A program made the position numbers and the translations under genes. The notes under the pieces are model-generated. The model worked only from the letters and a program-made list of their open reading frames with translations, had not been told where the DNA came from and did no database searches. A stretch of DNA of 64,000 bases from Bisporella sp. PMI_857. Its lineage: Eukaryota; Ascomycota; Leotiomycetes; Helotiales; Helotiaceae. Shown here in pieces: positions 11,460-22,817 of the stretch; the stretch's first letter is position 1, and the number at the start of each line of letters is the position of its first letter. The stretch covers positions 680,817 to 744,816 of the forward strand of contig JAJSPD010000019.1 of assembly GCA_021307315.1 (NCBI GenBank), given 5' to 3'.

Positions 11460-12740
11460 CTACTCTGGAACGCCATCATTTATCTCATCTCCATATGTAG
11501 AAACCTCCACAAATCTAGCGTTTCCCTTTGCACGTTTTGTATCGCTCATTAAACCATCTTCTTCCCGCTCACGCTTCCTCTCCACCCCTCTCTCCAATGT
11601 TCTGGCCTCTTTTGCAAGTCGGCGTCTTGTAACATCCCACATTCGCGAGATCTTGCACAAAGCGTGTTCCAAGTCCACAGCGTTCAGCTTCCGCCCTTGG
11701 ATTCTCTCGCAGTCGTAAACCAGCTTGTTCAAAGTCACCATACCAGGAAGAGGATTTTGCAGCATTTGGAGAACATTCGTGAATGAAGTTGTGTATGAAA
11801 CAGTCTTCTTATTACCGAGCCCAACCCACTCCTTGATATATTGTATTGCAGCTTTTGGTCCGGTAGCCTTGGAAGAGTAGAGGTGGTCGTCGAGATCCTT
11901 GACTGTGGGCGCATAGCATGCTCCAAACTCGAAGATATCGCAAGCCAGCAGCCAGGCCATCAAGCCACCCTTTGGGATGATTGGAATCTTGCGTTCGATG
12001 ATGAGGTTAAGAACGAACCTAAAGGTTTGTACGCCACCAGTCCTATAAATGTTTGAGATTTCATTGCCCAGGTTCAAAAGCTTAGTTACGATCTCAGCAA
12101 TAGAAGCCTTTGGGATCATGAGGTTGCCGTAGGTATGATTTCCAAGCTTTTCACTATGTACCCAGGACTCAATCAATGCGGTCAAGGCTGAGCCATCAAT
12201 AGCAAGGCCATTTGCAAACTTCAATTCCTCGAGGTGATCTCGGTGCCCAAACGCAAAAACGCGCCAGAGAAAGATCTGTTGGAAGGCCTGAGCTGAGACC
12301 CCAATTGAGCCGACTGCCTTCTTCATATAGGCGAGGGAAGGTGCTGCCAAACGGAGGGAAACAAACTTATCGCCGCGCTGATAGTATAACTTTGCGTTCT
12401 TGATGTAGGCCTCACAATCCTTCTCTAGTTCTGGAGATCTCGTATCGGTGTTGAAATCAGTGGAAGGAAAGTCATTCAAAGAGTTGTGGTATTTGACTCC
12501 GGTCTGAAATGCAGCTGCGAGACAGGATAGCAGTTTCTTCTCGAAGTCGGTGAATCCTTGTAGGCACTGAAGATCGTGCTCAGGAAGCTCGAAGAAAAAG
12601 TGTTTATTGACGACTGAAGTGTCTCCCATCGTCGCCGTGATGTACTGTGTAGCTGTCTCGTGTAGTGTATCAGCAATGGTATTTCCGTTGTACTGGTGAA
12701 GCGGGTTCGATCGAGGTAGGTCTAGCCGGGTGAGCTTCAC
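11460..12740 (-). CDS. hypothetical protein, 426 residues, intronless
   Basis: A single uninterrupted frame from an ATG at 12740 to a stop at 11460. A second in-frame ATG (MGDTSVVNKHFFFELPEHD) at codon 38 is an alternative start. The protein is soluble-looking and alpha-helical, with no signal peptide or membrane segment. The C-terminal 60 residues are strongly basic and charged (ERGVERKREREE, KRAKGNAR), consistent with a nuclear-localisation signal. I recognise no domain. Length, compositional evenness and codon variety favour a real gene over chance. A nuclear role is inference from the basic tail only. Confidence 0.65.
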   Translation of the reverse strand: MKLTRLDLPRSNPLHQYNGNTIADTLHETATQYITATMGDTSVVNKHFFFELPEHDLQCLQGFTDFEKKLLSCLAAAFQTGVKYHNSLNDFPSTDFNTDTRSPELEKDCEAYIKNAKLYYQRGDKFVSLRLAAPSLAYMKKAVGSIGVSAQAFQQIFLWRVFAFGHRDHLEELKFANGLAIDGSALTALIESWVHSEKLGNHTYGNLMIPKASIAEIVTKLLNLGNEISNIYRTGGVQTFRFVLNLIIERKIPIIPKGGLMAWLLACDIFEFGACYAPTVKDLDDHLYSSKATGPKAAIQYIKEWVGLGNKKTVSYTTSFTNVLQMLQNPLPGMVTLNKLVYDCERIQGRKLNAVDLEHALCKISRMWDVTRRRLAKEARTLERGVERKREREEDGLMSDTKRAKGNARFVEVSTYGDEINDGVPE

Positions 12741-14657
12741 CTACTCTAGGAGAAGGCGAGAGTTGATGGCATGCATTTGGAAGGGCTCAGTCGGAGTTAG
12801 CGAGTATAGGCGAGATTTCACGAGCCTTGGCAGGAGGTGAAGGTTCCACAAAAGAGGAAGGAAGGTGACAATTTAGCCTTGTTCTCAAATTCCACCAAAA
12901 AATTATTTTCCTCTGATCTTCTTTGTTCTGGTATTTATCAAAGTTCATTGTACTCGTGAGAGGATACGGTAAGGGTTATGTTGTTTTGCGCAGAGGGCTG
13001 CATCAATCTCTCTCGGCATCCAACATTATGATTGTGGTAGTCCGATGGATGGTTTGAACGAAACTAGGGCTTTATGAAGCTCTTTTATAAGAAACTCTAA
13101 GTAGTGGGTGAAACAGAAGTGTTCAGTACATTTGGATATTGTTGCCCAGAGCAAAGGGGTCTTAGATGAAATGGTCTCTTACGAATATACATCGAAGACT
13201 GTATGCAACATTAACGTGCCTCCACCACCGTTTCTAAGATAAATATACAGCAGTACCTTATATCCTCAAACTGGTAGTTCTCCAAATGCTTCGAAACGAT
13301 TATCAACTCTGCGAAGCACTCCCCCACCACTTCTGTGCCATAACATTCAATAGATGGGAATGCGATGGCTGAGGCTGACGGTAGCCACGAATCTTGCACC
13401 TGCTACAAAATTAATCCTTTAGGAAGATGATAGAGATAAACTAATTCGCCTGCTCCAGGCCGTGAGGTAATGTAAAGCCGTCCAAGACTCGGCACCATCG
13501 ATAGCTTCAAGCTATTTGCAACGCTAATAACCTCGTCCCACAAGGCGCGCCTCGAGGCCCACAGAAATCTTTCCAATCAAGACACCTTCAGAAAATGGAC
13601 TCAGCATAACCAGATGCAACTTTTTCGGTCTTCTGGATGGCTTCACGCTCAAAATCATATGCCATACAAACCACTCATAATCATACGTCCGCTTTAGCGG
13701 CCGAGACAGCCGTGCAGTTCTCGCCACTAAGGCAATCCAATCCCCTACCTAGAGCCAGAAAATGTTGTGGAGAGCTAGCCATTGTCTGTGGTCCACCAAA
13801 TAATCCTGATGTTGAGAATGACATGGCGGCTGATTGATTGGAATAGTGTAGCCGCATATGAAGGTGAAGGTTACGCAGAGCCACATCCAGAAATAAGACA
13901 CCCTGGTAAGTGTCAGATTCACTTTGAGCATTGAAACTTAATTGAATAACCTAATACTGGTTCATAATATGTACTGAAGAATGAGGTGGTTTCCGGCTTG
14001 CTCAGCGGTAGATTTCGGCCGCCTGGATAGTTGTTTCTGACCGCACGTTGCTTCGGTCGAGACTTGGCGAATGATCTCAGAGTGGCTGCTGCACGCCTGG
14101 CTATTTTCTTAAGGTTTTTGTTATATCTCTATCAGAGAGGAACAACAAACTTGTTACGGCCTTGCCGTAACCACATGGCCCTTAACTCATCCCACGAGAC
14201 TCCGCTTTCACGATGTCGTGTAACAAAATGTGGTTCTGGAATGCGTTCTCTCTTAATCATGTCAAAGAGCAGCGGGCTTAATATATATCTCGGGCCGCGC
14301 GGGGTGATTACATGGATCATTTCAAGCCATATCTTTCGTCATTTTAGTGGGAACAGCTCTTGGAACCTAAGATCACCCAATTAGTCTCATAAGATCAGCG
14401 GTGGCTGCTCCAGCCGGGTCTTTGATAGGCCAAGTGTTAGCCGAATCCTCGGCATTGCGCTTCTAAGACTTGCTTTTTGCATCAGGACCGCCCACTCAGG
14501 TCTAGAGTAATACAATGTGGAGGTTTCTGAGTCTCAAGGGCTTTGCTTTTTTTGTTGGAACAAGGTATATTTACATAGCCATTGCCCTGAGGGAACTTTG
14601 TACCAACAGCGCCCGGCTTTGGAATGTCTGCGCACTTTACGTTGCTAAACATTTGAC
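12741..14657. other. intergenic with possible gene relics on the minus strand
   Basis: Several short minus-strand frames look protein-like but are broken, for example 13211-13399 (WLPSASAIAFPSIECYGTEV), 13524-13727, and 14132-14320 (KREREIPEPHF-like charged text). They do not join through obvious introns, so decayed genes are possible. A short perfect hairpin, GTTACGGC-CTT-GCCGTAAC, sits at 14153-14171. No family was identified. Confidence 0.3.
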
Positions 14658-14996
14658 ATGTTGGAGGTGCTTGAGAAGCGCGTGATTTCTTTGAGCTATC
14701 AAGAGCTTTATACTCTCAATATCATTGTTTTATTTGTGGCTGTTATATCCAGTTTAGGTGCGGGATGGATAATACTTAGCTTTGCAGTGACTCACACCAC
14801 CCACCACCAATCTTCAACACTGCTAACGGCCATAGGTTTTCAAATCCTTGAGAACTTTTAGACACCAGCTCATCCTGTAGGCCGTGCTCACAATATGTAC
14901 TATTTTTAGAGCTGATAATGCAAAGCGGTCTTGCTATCAGCGACTTCATAATGGCCTTGAACTACCTGGCCGCTACTGCCTACAATTTGAGCGGTA

Positions 14997-15016
14997 CAGT
15001 CGAAACTGTTTATATG
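14997..15016 (+). repeat. left terminal inverted repeat of the Pogo element
   Basis: Twenty bases beginning CAGTCGAAACTG; identical to the reverse complement of 17271-17290. Preceded by the TA duplication. Confidence 0.92.
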
Positions 15017-15174
15017 GGAACGCTTGGTTCCAAGTCCTGACTCCCATATATAGGGGTTTTCCATGTAAAGAGGTCTTATGTAAGCAAGATTATACTGTAT
15101 TCTAGAAGCATTCTCTAGTGATATATACACCAAAATCGTCTGCGGCCTTGCAATTCAGAGTCCCGTAGATATCA

Positions 15175-17025
15175 TCAATCTTCCTGAAAGCCTGGCTTAG
15201 AAAAATAATACCGTAGATCTATTTGTTTTGAACTTTTCCACCTAAATTGACAATTCAGCAACTTTCTTTTATAGCCTCGAAGCATTTGTTGAAGCTTTTT
15301 TCTACTAGAGTCGTACTCTTGTTGCTCTTCGTAACGCTTCAACTGCTGAAGACAGCGTAAAGCTTTCTGAGGAGTAATTGCTGGCACAAGTCCCTTTTTA
15401 TTACTTGACTCTTCCTTTACTTCAGGGTTGTAAGCGTCCGCGATTTGTTGAACTAGATCGACGTCAGGCTGATCATATACCTCTTTATTCGTAGGTGCTA
15501 TAAACGCTTTAATATTGTCGACTTGATTGATCGCTTCCCGGTTTTGAAGATCCTGAAATGCTTCTTTTATATGCGTAATTGGGCCCTCCGCTTCTTTCCA
15601 CCGATCCCCAACGTCTACTACTATTGTATCAAGATCTGCTCGAGGATATTGGCCAAAATCGTAGCACTGAGAACGTGCCTAACAGTTTTGTATTGTTTCT
15701 TGTGTAACATTATTCTCCCAGGCTGATACACACCATCGAATCGCCTTCAAAACGTCCATTTGATAAACAAACTCGAAGCCTGCGTCAAAGTTCTGAACTA
15801 TAAATCGAACCCAGTATGATCGTACATGCGATTTGAAGCATTGTATAATACCTTGATCGAGAGGTTGATGAAGAGAAGTTGCGTTAGGAGGGAGCTTTAA
15901 TATCCAAAAAGTCAGTCATGTAATACAAGCTACCCTTCGATATTATATTACTTACTACATCACTTTAGTGTTTTGCAACAACTTTTCTTTTTGCAACTTT
16001 TTGACAGCAAGCTTATGTGCGCTGAAATTATCCATTAAAAGAAGGACTGACCTGCTTTTCATTCTCTTGTCAAAATCCAGCAAGAATTCTTCAAAAATCT
16101 CGCTATTTATCCAAGCCTTTCTGTTGTACCGCTACACAGCTCCGATGGTTCGAAGATTTTTTATTCGGCCAGTTTTAAAGCATCGCGGCTTTTTAGATTT
16201 GCTTATAAACCACAAAGGAAGCTTGTCTGACTCGTCAGCGTTGCAAGTAAGAAGGCTAGAAATACGATTTTTGTCTTGTTTTCTCCCAGAGCTGGCTGAC
16301 GTAGCTAAAGACTGTTTAGGTGAAGCTTTCCAGTAATACGAGGTTTCGTCAGTATTGTAAACATCCTGAGCTGAATAGTTTTCGCAGACACGCCGAATAT
16401 CTTCCATTTTACGCTGTGTTTCGGCAGATCGATCCGCAGAGGCAGCTTCGCTATGTCGACTATATTGTTTGATTCCGTGCCGCTTTTTGAAACCTTCTAG
16501 CCAACCATTTGTTCACTCCGGGCAAACTTTTCCTAAAAAATTGTTACTGAAAATTTACTGACTTCGGACTAGGTTTTTACTTTTATATTCGACCAATTTC
16601 CCCCAAAATTCGGTAGCTTTCAGTCTTAAAATATCGCTAGTTAAATGACCTCCCGCAACTTCGAACTTTTGCTGCCACTTATATAAACAAGTCTTTAATA
16701 AAGGCCACTTGCCAGACCGTTTTCGAGCTCTCAAGTGCTTTGCTTTTATAGTCGAATCGTCAAGGAAGCTATATTTGGAAGATATATATCGAGAAGCATT
16801 AGTTGAGGGTAAATACGAGCTATATGTTTTATGCCACTACAAAGCACAATCTTTAAGGGTTTTAGAGCCTTTCGGTCCGCTACCTAAGTAATTAGAGTCA
16901 AAATACTACTGGCGTAAACGATATTTCTTCTCATTCGTAGGATTATAACGCTTTTTTCGACTTTTAGGCTGTGCTGCGATTGGTACACCTGAGATAATTG
17001 GTTCTTTAGCTCGTCGATAAGGCAT
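15175..17025 (-). pseudogene. Pogo/Fot (CENP-B-like) transposase, degenerate
   Basis: One frame can be followed from the ATG at 17025 to the stop at 15175 with no net indel. It is broken by in-frame stops, including codons at 16908, 16839, 16557, 16515, 16134, 15957 and 15681 (first base on the minus strand). A stop-rich stretch at about 15895-15957 may be an intron or an insertion. Visible parts are a Tc5/CENP-B-type helix-turn-helix (NGWLEGFKKRHGIK), the DDE_1 core with the catalytic aspartates in YNTDETSYYWK, LLMDNFSAHK and QPLDQGIIQCFK, and a lysine-rich C-terminus. Several stops lie where Q (CAG) or W (TGG) is expected, i.e. C-to-T or G-to-A changes giving TA, as RIP produces. Inactive. 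Confidence 0.88.
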
Positions 17026-17270
17026 AACGAAGCTTAGGAAAGGTCAAAACAAAGGTATTTTGGTTCAATTAAGGGGTGTTGACAATCATATAATAACTAA
17101 ACTGGGAACAGGAACTTTGGCCCTACCACATTCTTATATGGGAATGCACCAAAAAAGCTTGTATTTCATTCCCATATGCATTTAAAGAGGTTTTCCCATC
17201 TACCCACTATAAAATCGACTGTTCCAGGCCTTCATTCCCATATCTAGAGGTTTTTCATATAAGGAGTTTT

Positions 17271-17290
17271 CATATAAACAGTTTCGACTG
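17271..17290 (-). repeat. right terminal inverted repeat of the Pogo element
   Basis: Mirror copy of the left terminus; followed by TA at 17291-17292. Confidence 0.92.
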
Positions 17291-18271
17291 TACTCAGAAT
17301 ATTGGAAGCCCGTCCACAAGGACCTTCTGCAGCTTCAATGGCTTCATGGTTGAGGCTTTTGTTAACCAGAGTACGGGCCCTTCCAATTGCATAGAATCAT
17401 CGTTGATATTCCTGCAGCCGATTATTGGATCCTAATAATTGCCGTCTCAACTTACCTTTTGCTTACAAACAACAAGTCACCTTCGAGCTGGATCCAAGAC
17501 CATAGAATAATCCTTTGGGTTCTACCATGGTTCTTTTCCCTTCTTTGCGGGACTCTCGGGTTGGTACTTGTTGGATACGGGTACAATGGCGCCTTTTGTC
17601 TTTTCACCAGCGACAAGATGCGACTTTTCATCAACTACGTCCCACGTTGGGTGATTATTCTCACGGTCTTATGTCTATATTTACGTCTTTACTTTTTGAT
17701 CCGCGACGTACACAAGGAAACTAGCTCTTTTGGATCGGACTCTGGTCTGCCAGTGTACTCTGCAGAGAGCAGTCAGGTATCAAAGCCGCCAATGGAAGTT
17801 TCTTTTGCCGTTGATAATACGGTGCAGACAAGGCCGGCACCGGGGATCGAGAGTCGCTCTTCTCCCGGCTTAAAACGGGTACTCTTTTTCCGCCTCTAGC
17901 GCAAGATATAGAGGGCTGATAAAAACAGACTTCCTTTCAGATGATGACGTACCCACTCGTCTATATGTTTATATTCATCATTCCTACCAGCATGCGGATA
18001 TATCAGTTTTCCACTGGGAAAAACGCTCCCTTTGCCATTAGTACTATCGATAAGGTACAGTGATCCGCAATAATCGAGTACTTTTAGCTAATCAGATATA
18101 TCGCAGGCATGTATTGTCATTCAGGGTTTTGCTGATGCCATCATATACGGTGAGTCTCTCTGATTGAATTGGATTTTTTCAGCTAACAGTCATCCCAAAG
18201 GTGTCCAGGAGAGTACCTGGAAAGTCTGGAAAACTTTCTTGCGGCAAAGTATTGGTAACAGCGGGAGCTAG

Positions 18272-21083
18272 CCATAGATTCTGTCGTTCGAGGAACATAA
18301 ATAGAAAATGTATTATTAGATGTAGCCTATTTCTGTACAATATTACGCTTTCTTGCTAAAAGCCACTAACCTTGAACAATTAATGCTTTTTATTTTTATA
18401 TCCATATTGTTAATAATAAGAAATATAAGACATGTTTGTCGTGTATAATGTTGTTGGCTTTGAACGCTCCGTTGTCAACAAACCTTCCAGAATACACCAC
18501 AATAAAATGCAAATCAAACTGTATGCTTGAAAACGACAAGCACTGGTCGGAGACTACATACGCTATAAAGCTTAAAAAATAAATAAAGGATATGCATAAT
18601 TCACAACATGAAGTCTCATTTTTACCGCATAGCTTATATTTATTTCAGGGAAAAGCAAACAGAAGGAGCGTTGAGATATTATATACGTGTTCAGAGTTAA
18701 TGAGTTTGCTTACAAGTGATATTTCATAGAGTAAATTTTGGCTTGCACGACATTTACAATTCACTCTTTGCAGGAGCTCTGAAAGCATATGCTCAATTCA
18801 TTGCTCAATTGTCTTTTGGATATAAAGTGACTAGCTCTTCAATTTTTAGCCTTGTGCATCTGGAAGTCACAAACTCGCGCCCTGATGAATTCAGTGGAGG
18901 CATAAAGATAGTGCTAGAAGCATGGTTTGTTGACTTCATTTATTCCACTAGATTAATAGATAAAGTGCGTAACCGTATACCATCATAGTGTAGCAGCAAT
19001 ACAACACTAATCAACCAATAATTCGCATCTTGCCGTTGCACGACGTGTTATTATTATTTTTAAAGTGCCATTCATTATCAGAAAACACATATTAATCTCT
19101 GTAGATGCAAACCTTCAACTGCTTCACACTTTCAGACCTTGACCAAGGAGACTACAAAACAATTTTGCCACGTAGAACGAAGATTTTGAGATATCTTAAC
19201 CTCATGACTGCCCTTAGCGCAGGCATATGTCCTGAGGAACATATCCTCGAAAGAATTCTGTGCTTATATAGAACACAGCAAGCATATACGCAAGTGACTC
19301 CCCTGAGTTCTGATTACTTTAGAAAAAGCAAAAATGTAACCTACCCACCCTCGCTCGTGAATTTGATTATGAGTAACTACGAAAGAGCACTTCCTGCCTT
19401 TCAACATATCTTTATGTAGATGAAAGCGACATGGACTAGCTTTATGAAGGAGGGAAGTCCAAGAAGTTCATACGGCTGCATTTGCCCATTTGCCTAGATG
19501 TAAGGATAGCATGTTTTATAGAAGTTCAAGCAATATAGCAAGTTGCTGGCTTACAAGTGGTGAATTCAGGTATTGGTTTGCCTACTGCTTCGCTCTGCTG
19601 TCGCCATACCTAAAATTGCTGCCTCTCCCTGTGTTAATTGCCTACCATTTGACCTATCATCCGTATACTTTGAACAAAAGGAGAGACAACATAGTTTGTT
19701 AGCATGATTCCCTCCATAATTCGCATCTAAGAACCCAATTCATTACAACTTCCATTCCGCACTTCTCAACCCCCCTTGGATAGTACTTTGAGTCTTTTTT
19801 GTGTTTGAAGCGAAAAAGAAAAGAAAAATATGCATATTTATAATTTCTCTTTGGACCCCTTTTTGCTAAGCTGGTATGAACAGCCTATACTGAAAGCTCC
19901 AATATAAGAAATATGTAACCAAATGGCAGAAAGGCCATAAATAGGACGCTTTTATGTTCAACACGCCGGGTCCAAGAAGCAATTCCTAAACAAATAACTA
20001 TCAGGTCGCCTTTCATAGCATGAATTACGAAGCTAATTCGCTTTTATTCTTGATTCAAGGCTCGCCACAAGATAAAGTTTGCTCTTAACCTACGCTCGCA
20101 CGTGACGGCGCGAAGAGAGAGCAACCAGAATAAAATAAAATAAATGTCCTTACTTATGTTACTGCCGCCAAGTTCCTTATCTCCAGCACACACACAACAT
20201 AGCGCCGCCAATCAAATGTTTCTACACGAAATCAAGCCCCGATCCGTTTCGTCATTCAAACATATAACACCACCAAGAGAATACAGGGAGAGCCTGCTGT
20301 TCTTCGCCATACACCGGTACAAACCAGACTCGAAGTTGAGTAGCTTACACATGACGGTGCTTTCCCCTTAGAACGATACGAAATACGGGCTATGAGCTTA
20401 AGATACCATCCATATACATTTTCGTCATTTATGCTTAAACTTTGTGAATCAGGATGTGGCACGTGAAGCTGCGGATGCGAAGGTAGGATGTGTGAGAGGG
20501 ACGGTTGCTCTGATATAGAACTCCTTGCGCCCTGGTTACTGTACCAATTCGAGATTAAATATCATCCGAAGATAGGAATTCAAGCATGTGAAAGAGCAGA
20601 GGTTCTTTCGCATGGGAGATTCCTTTTGAGTGGCAGGACAGCCAGCCTGTGAAGTTTATGGCTGACAGAGAAGTACTAAAGCTTATTGGTGTAGGTGCTT
20701 TTCTCATTCCACGACAGGTCAATTAGTCTGAATAATATTATTGGGATCACATCGGAAGAGATCCTTTGAACTGCCTAATAACCACTGGATTTGGACCCTA
20801 GCCAGGAAACATGTAAACACATTGTGGAAATAAAAACCGATGAGACATTGTATACACAATTTAATTGTTGGTGGTCTATGATCACACCCAATCCACACGA
20901 TTCAAGGTGTCATAATCCCTAGTCATATTCACCAATTAACCCGCGACACAATACCGTATCCGTTGTCCCGCGCTATCTCCCCCACTAATTACGAAAGCAA
21001 CAGCAAGGCCGCAGCGGCTCGTGCCGCCAAAAGCTAAAACGAAACCAAGTTCATGCGCATCAAGCGCCTATTAATTCAGAATC
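18272..21083. other. intergenic, 2.8 kb, no recognised gene
   Basis: Two plus-strand frames stand out, 18716-18988 and 19105-19419 (104 codons, starting MQTFNCFTLSDLDQ), but neither matches a family I know, and composition is AT-leaning. They could be chance frames or remnants. This region is 3' of both the GPCR gene and the convergent hexose transporter, so promoters are not expected. Confidence 0.45.
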
Positions 21084-22817
21084 TTAGACTACAGAGTCCG
21101 CAGGTGCTGCTTGCGCAACACTTCCACGCTTCTCTGAGTGTACAACGCGGTCGATAATCTCCTCCTTCAATGTGCCCTCGGCGGTAACACCCATCGCAGC
21201 CGCAAAAGTCTCGTGTGGGACCCACTTGGCGCTGGTTCGTGGCGTGGTCTCCTCTAACATGCGGTCGACCTGCTCGAGAGACAAACCCTTTGTTTCCGGA
21301 ATAAGAAGGTATGCATAGATAAAGCATGCAGTGCAGAGAGAGCCCCAAACAAAGAAGACCCGGGAGCCGAGATTGGCCTCACCATGATTTGATCCAACCA
21401 TGTATGGGGTGATGACAGCAATGATACAGTTCCAGAGCCAGTTGGAGGCGGTTGACAAGCCAACACCACGAGATCGAATGGGAAGAGGAAAGATTTCACC
21501 GATCAGAACCCATGCGCCTGTCATGGTTAGCATTGTGGTGCGTTTGGAATAGAAAAAGGACTTACCAGGACCCCATGTGGTAGCAAAGAAGAAGATGTAG
21601 ATGCAAATGAATGCGATCTGTGAGGATACGGCAGAATTGTTGTGCTGAGACTCACGGCCAGCTGTAACACCGACGATAGCCACAATGAACTCGCAGATCA
21701 GCATACCAAGCGCGCCCCAAATCAGAATGGTTCTGCGTCCAAAACGTTCGATGATCCAGAAGGACAGAGGAGTAGAGCAAACATTGACCAAGGTGGTGAT
21801 CAAATTGATGAGAAAAGGATTGCTGATCGTGCCCAAGGTCTGGAAGAAAGTGGTTCCGAAGTAGAAGATGAAGTTAATACCGGTCCATTGTTGCATCATT
21901 TGCAGGGAGGTGCCGAGGATGGTGCGACGAAGGTTGGAGGATGGGTTACGTAGTCCACCCTTGAAGCAATTGAACCATGAGCCAAAATAACCCGAAGCTG
22001 GGATCACGGAAAGTTCATATTCGTGGTTGGCGACGATCTCGGCAAGCTCCTGTTGAATGTATTCGGAACCCTCTGGCTCACCACGAAGACGAGTCAAAGC
22101 GTGGGTAGCTCTGTCTAGCTGGCCTTTCTTGACATAGTATCTAGGGGATTCGGGGAGGAGGAACAAGCCGGTAGCGAGGATCAATGCCCAGAGCATCTGC
22201 AGCGCAATTGGGATGCGGTAGGAGCCCGTGTCCAGTCGGTTTTGAGTGCCATAGTTGACGCATGAAGCAAGCAAGATGCCAATAGTGATACAGAATTGGT
22301 AGCCAGAAACGAGGGCACCGCGGACCTTCTTGGGGCAAATTTCGGACATGTACAGGATGATGATGGCCGAAACAAATCCGACACCAAATCCAGCAATGAG
22401 ACGACCGGCCACGAGGAGACCCAATGCGGTAGAGGCGGTTTGTAGAATGACACCAACGATGAAGATTCCGCAGCCAATGATGATGGTGGTGCGGCGACCA
22501 AACCAATCCGCCAAATCACCGGCGATTAAGGCTCCAAAGAATGTACCGGCAGAGAGGATGGAAGTGATCAGGGACTTCTTCCACGCGGGGAGGGTGAATG
22601 CCTTCTTAACGGCCTCGCTGGCATCAGAGGCAGGGATTGGGATACCAGTGAAGAGGCGGATGAAATAGGGCATGCCCATGACTCCCGAGATATAGCCTGA
22701 GTCGAAACCGAAGAAGATGCCGCCGAATGACGCGAAAGCACACATGAGGTATGCCTTGAGGGTCACCGGGGCCTCAATGCGATCCAGATCCGTGGTGGCA
22801 TGAAGTCCGCCCGCCAT
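21084..22817 (-). CDS. MFS hexose transporter (sugar porter family)
   Basis: Exons 22817-21566 and 21517-21084 give 561 residues. The 48-base intron (21565-21518) is itself open and a multiple of three. Sugar-porter hallmarks are present: GFDSGYISGV in TM1, a GRR motif after TM2 (FGRR), the LPESPRYYVKKGQ motif at the end of TM6, Q-x-x-GINFIFYFGT in TM7, a second FGRR, and the PETKG motif after TM12. About 12 membrane helices are visible. This family imports monosaccharides by proton symport or facilitated diffusion at the plasma membrane; the sequence resembles fungal high-affinity glucose transporters, but substrate cannot be read directly. The N-terminus MAGGLHATTDLDRIEAPVT is typical of filamentous-fungal members, supporting the chosen start. 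Confidence 0.94.
   Translation of the reverse strand: MAGGLHATTDLDRIEAPVTLKAYLMCAFASFGGIFFGFDSGYISGVMGMPYFIRLFTGIPIPASDASEAVKKAFTLPAWKKSLITSILSAGTFFGALIAGDLADWFGRRTTIIIGCGIFIVGVILQTASTALGLLVAGRLIAGFGVGFVSAIIILYMSEICPKKVRGALVSGYQFCITIGILLASCVNYGTQNRLDTGSYRIPIALQMLWALILATGLFLLPESPRYYVKKGQLDRATHALTRLRGEPEGSEYIQQELAEIVANHEYELSVIPASGYFGSWFNCFKGGLRNPSSNLRRTILGTSLQMMQQWTGINFIFYFGTTFFQTLGTISNPFLINLITTLVNVCSTPLSFWIIERFGRRTILIWGALGMLICEFIVAIVGVTAGRESQHNNSAVSSQIAFICIYIFFFATTWGPGKSFFYSKRTTMLTMTGAWVLIGEIFPLPIRSRGVGLSTASNWLWNCIIAVITPYMVGSNHGEANLGSRVFFVWGSLCTACFIYAYLLIPETKGLSLEQVDRMLEETTPRTSAKWVPHETFAAAMGVTAEGTLKEEIIDRVVHSEKRGSVAQAAPADSVV

Larger units (their letters stand above)
14997..17290 (-). mobile_element. 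Pogo/Fot-type DNA transposon inserted in the GPCR gene
   Basis: A 2294-bp element whose two ends share a perfect 20-bp inverted repeat starting CAGTCGAAACTG, flanked on both sides by TA (14995-14996 and 17291-17292), the Tc1/mariner-superfamily target duplication. Near each end are further imperfect copies of a TATATGGGAA-like motif. It carries one degenerate transposase on the minus strand. Excising the element with one TA restores the GPCR reading frame exactly, which independently supports both boundaries. Confidence 0.93.
14658..18271 (+). pseudogene. cAMP-receptor-like class V GPCR gene, split by a Pogo transposon
   Basis: Without the insertion the gene reads as 335 codons plus stop. 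Its segments are 14658-14786, 14836-14876, 14926-14996, [element], 17293-17370, 17418-17878, 17941-18054, 18107-18149 and 18201-18271, with introns of 47-62 bases. Recognisable class V (cAMP-receptor-like, GprH/Gpr type) segments appear in order: TM1 (LGAGWIILSFAV), TM2 (GLAISDFIMALNYLAATAYN), then SFNGFMVEAF, DYWILIIAVSTYLL, SWIQDHRIILWVLPWFF, PRWVIILTVLCLYLRLYF, MMTYPLVYMFIFIIPT and IQGFADAIIYG. Related receptors couple nutrient or cAMP-like cues to heterotrimeric G proteins at the plasma membrane. The insertion falls after about codon 80, between TM2 and TM3, and should abolish the protein in this strain. No other stop or frameshift was found. Confidence 0.85.

Noticed and set aside
17387..17899. 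A separate gene starting MHRIIVDIPAADYW
   Set aside because: The first residues are translated intron; the rest is the middle of the split GPCR, whose upstream exons lie on the other side of the transposon.
21642..22668. Frames overlapping the hexose transporter on both strands
   Set aside because: Shadow frames of a high-GC coding region with strong codon bias; only the minus-strand sugar-porter frame has domain motifs.
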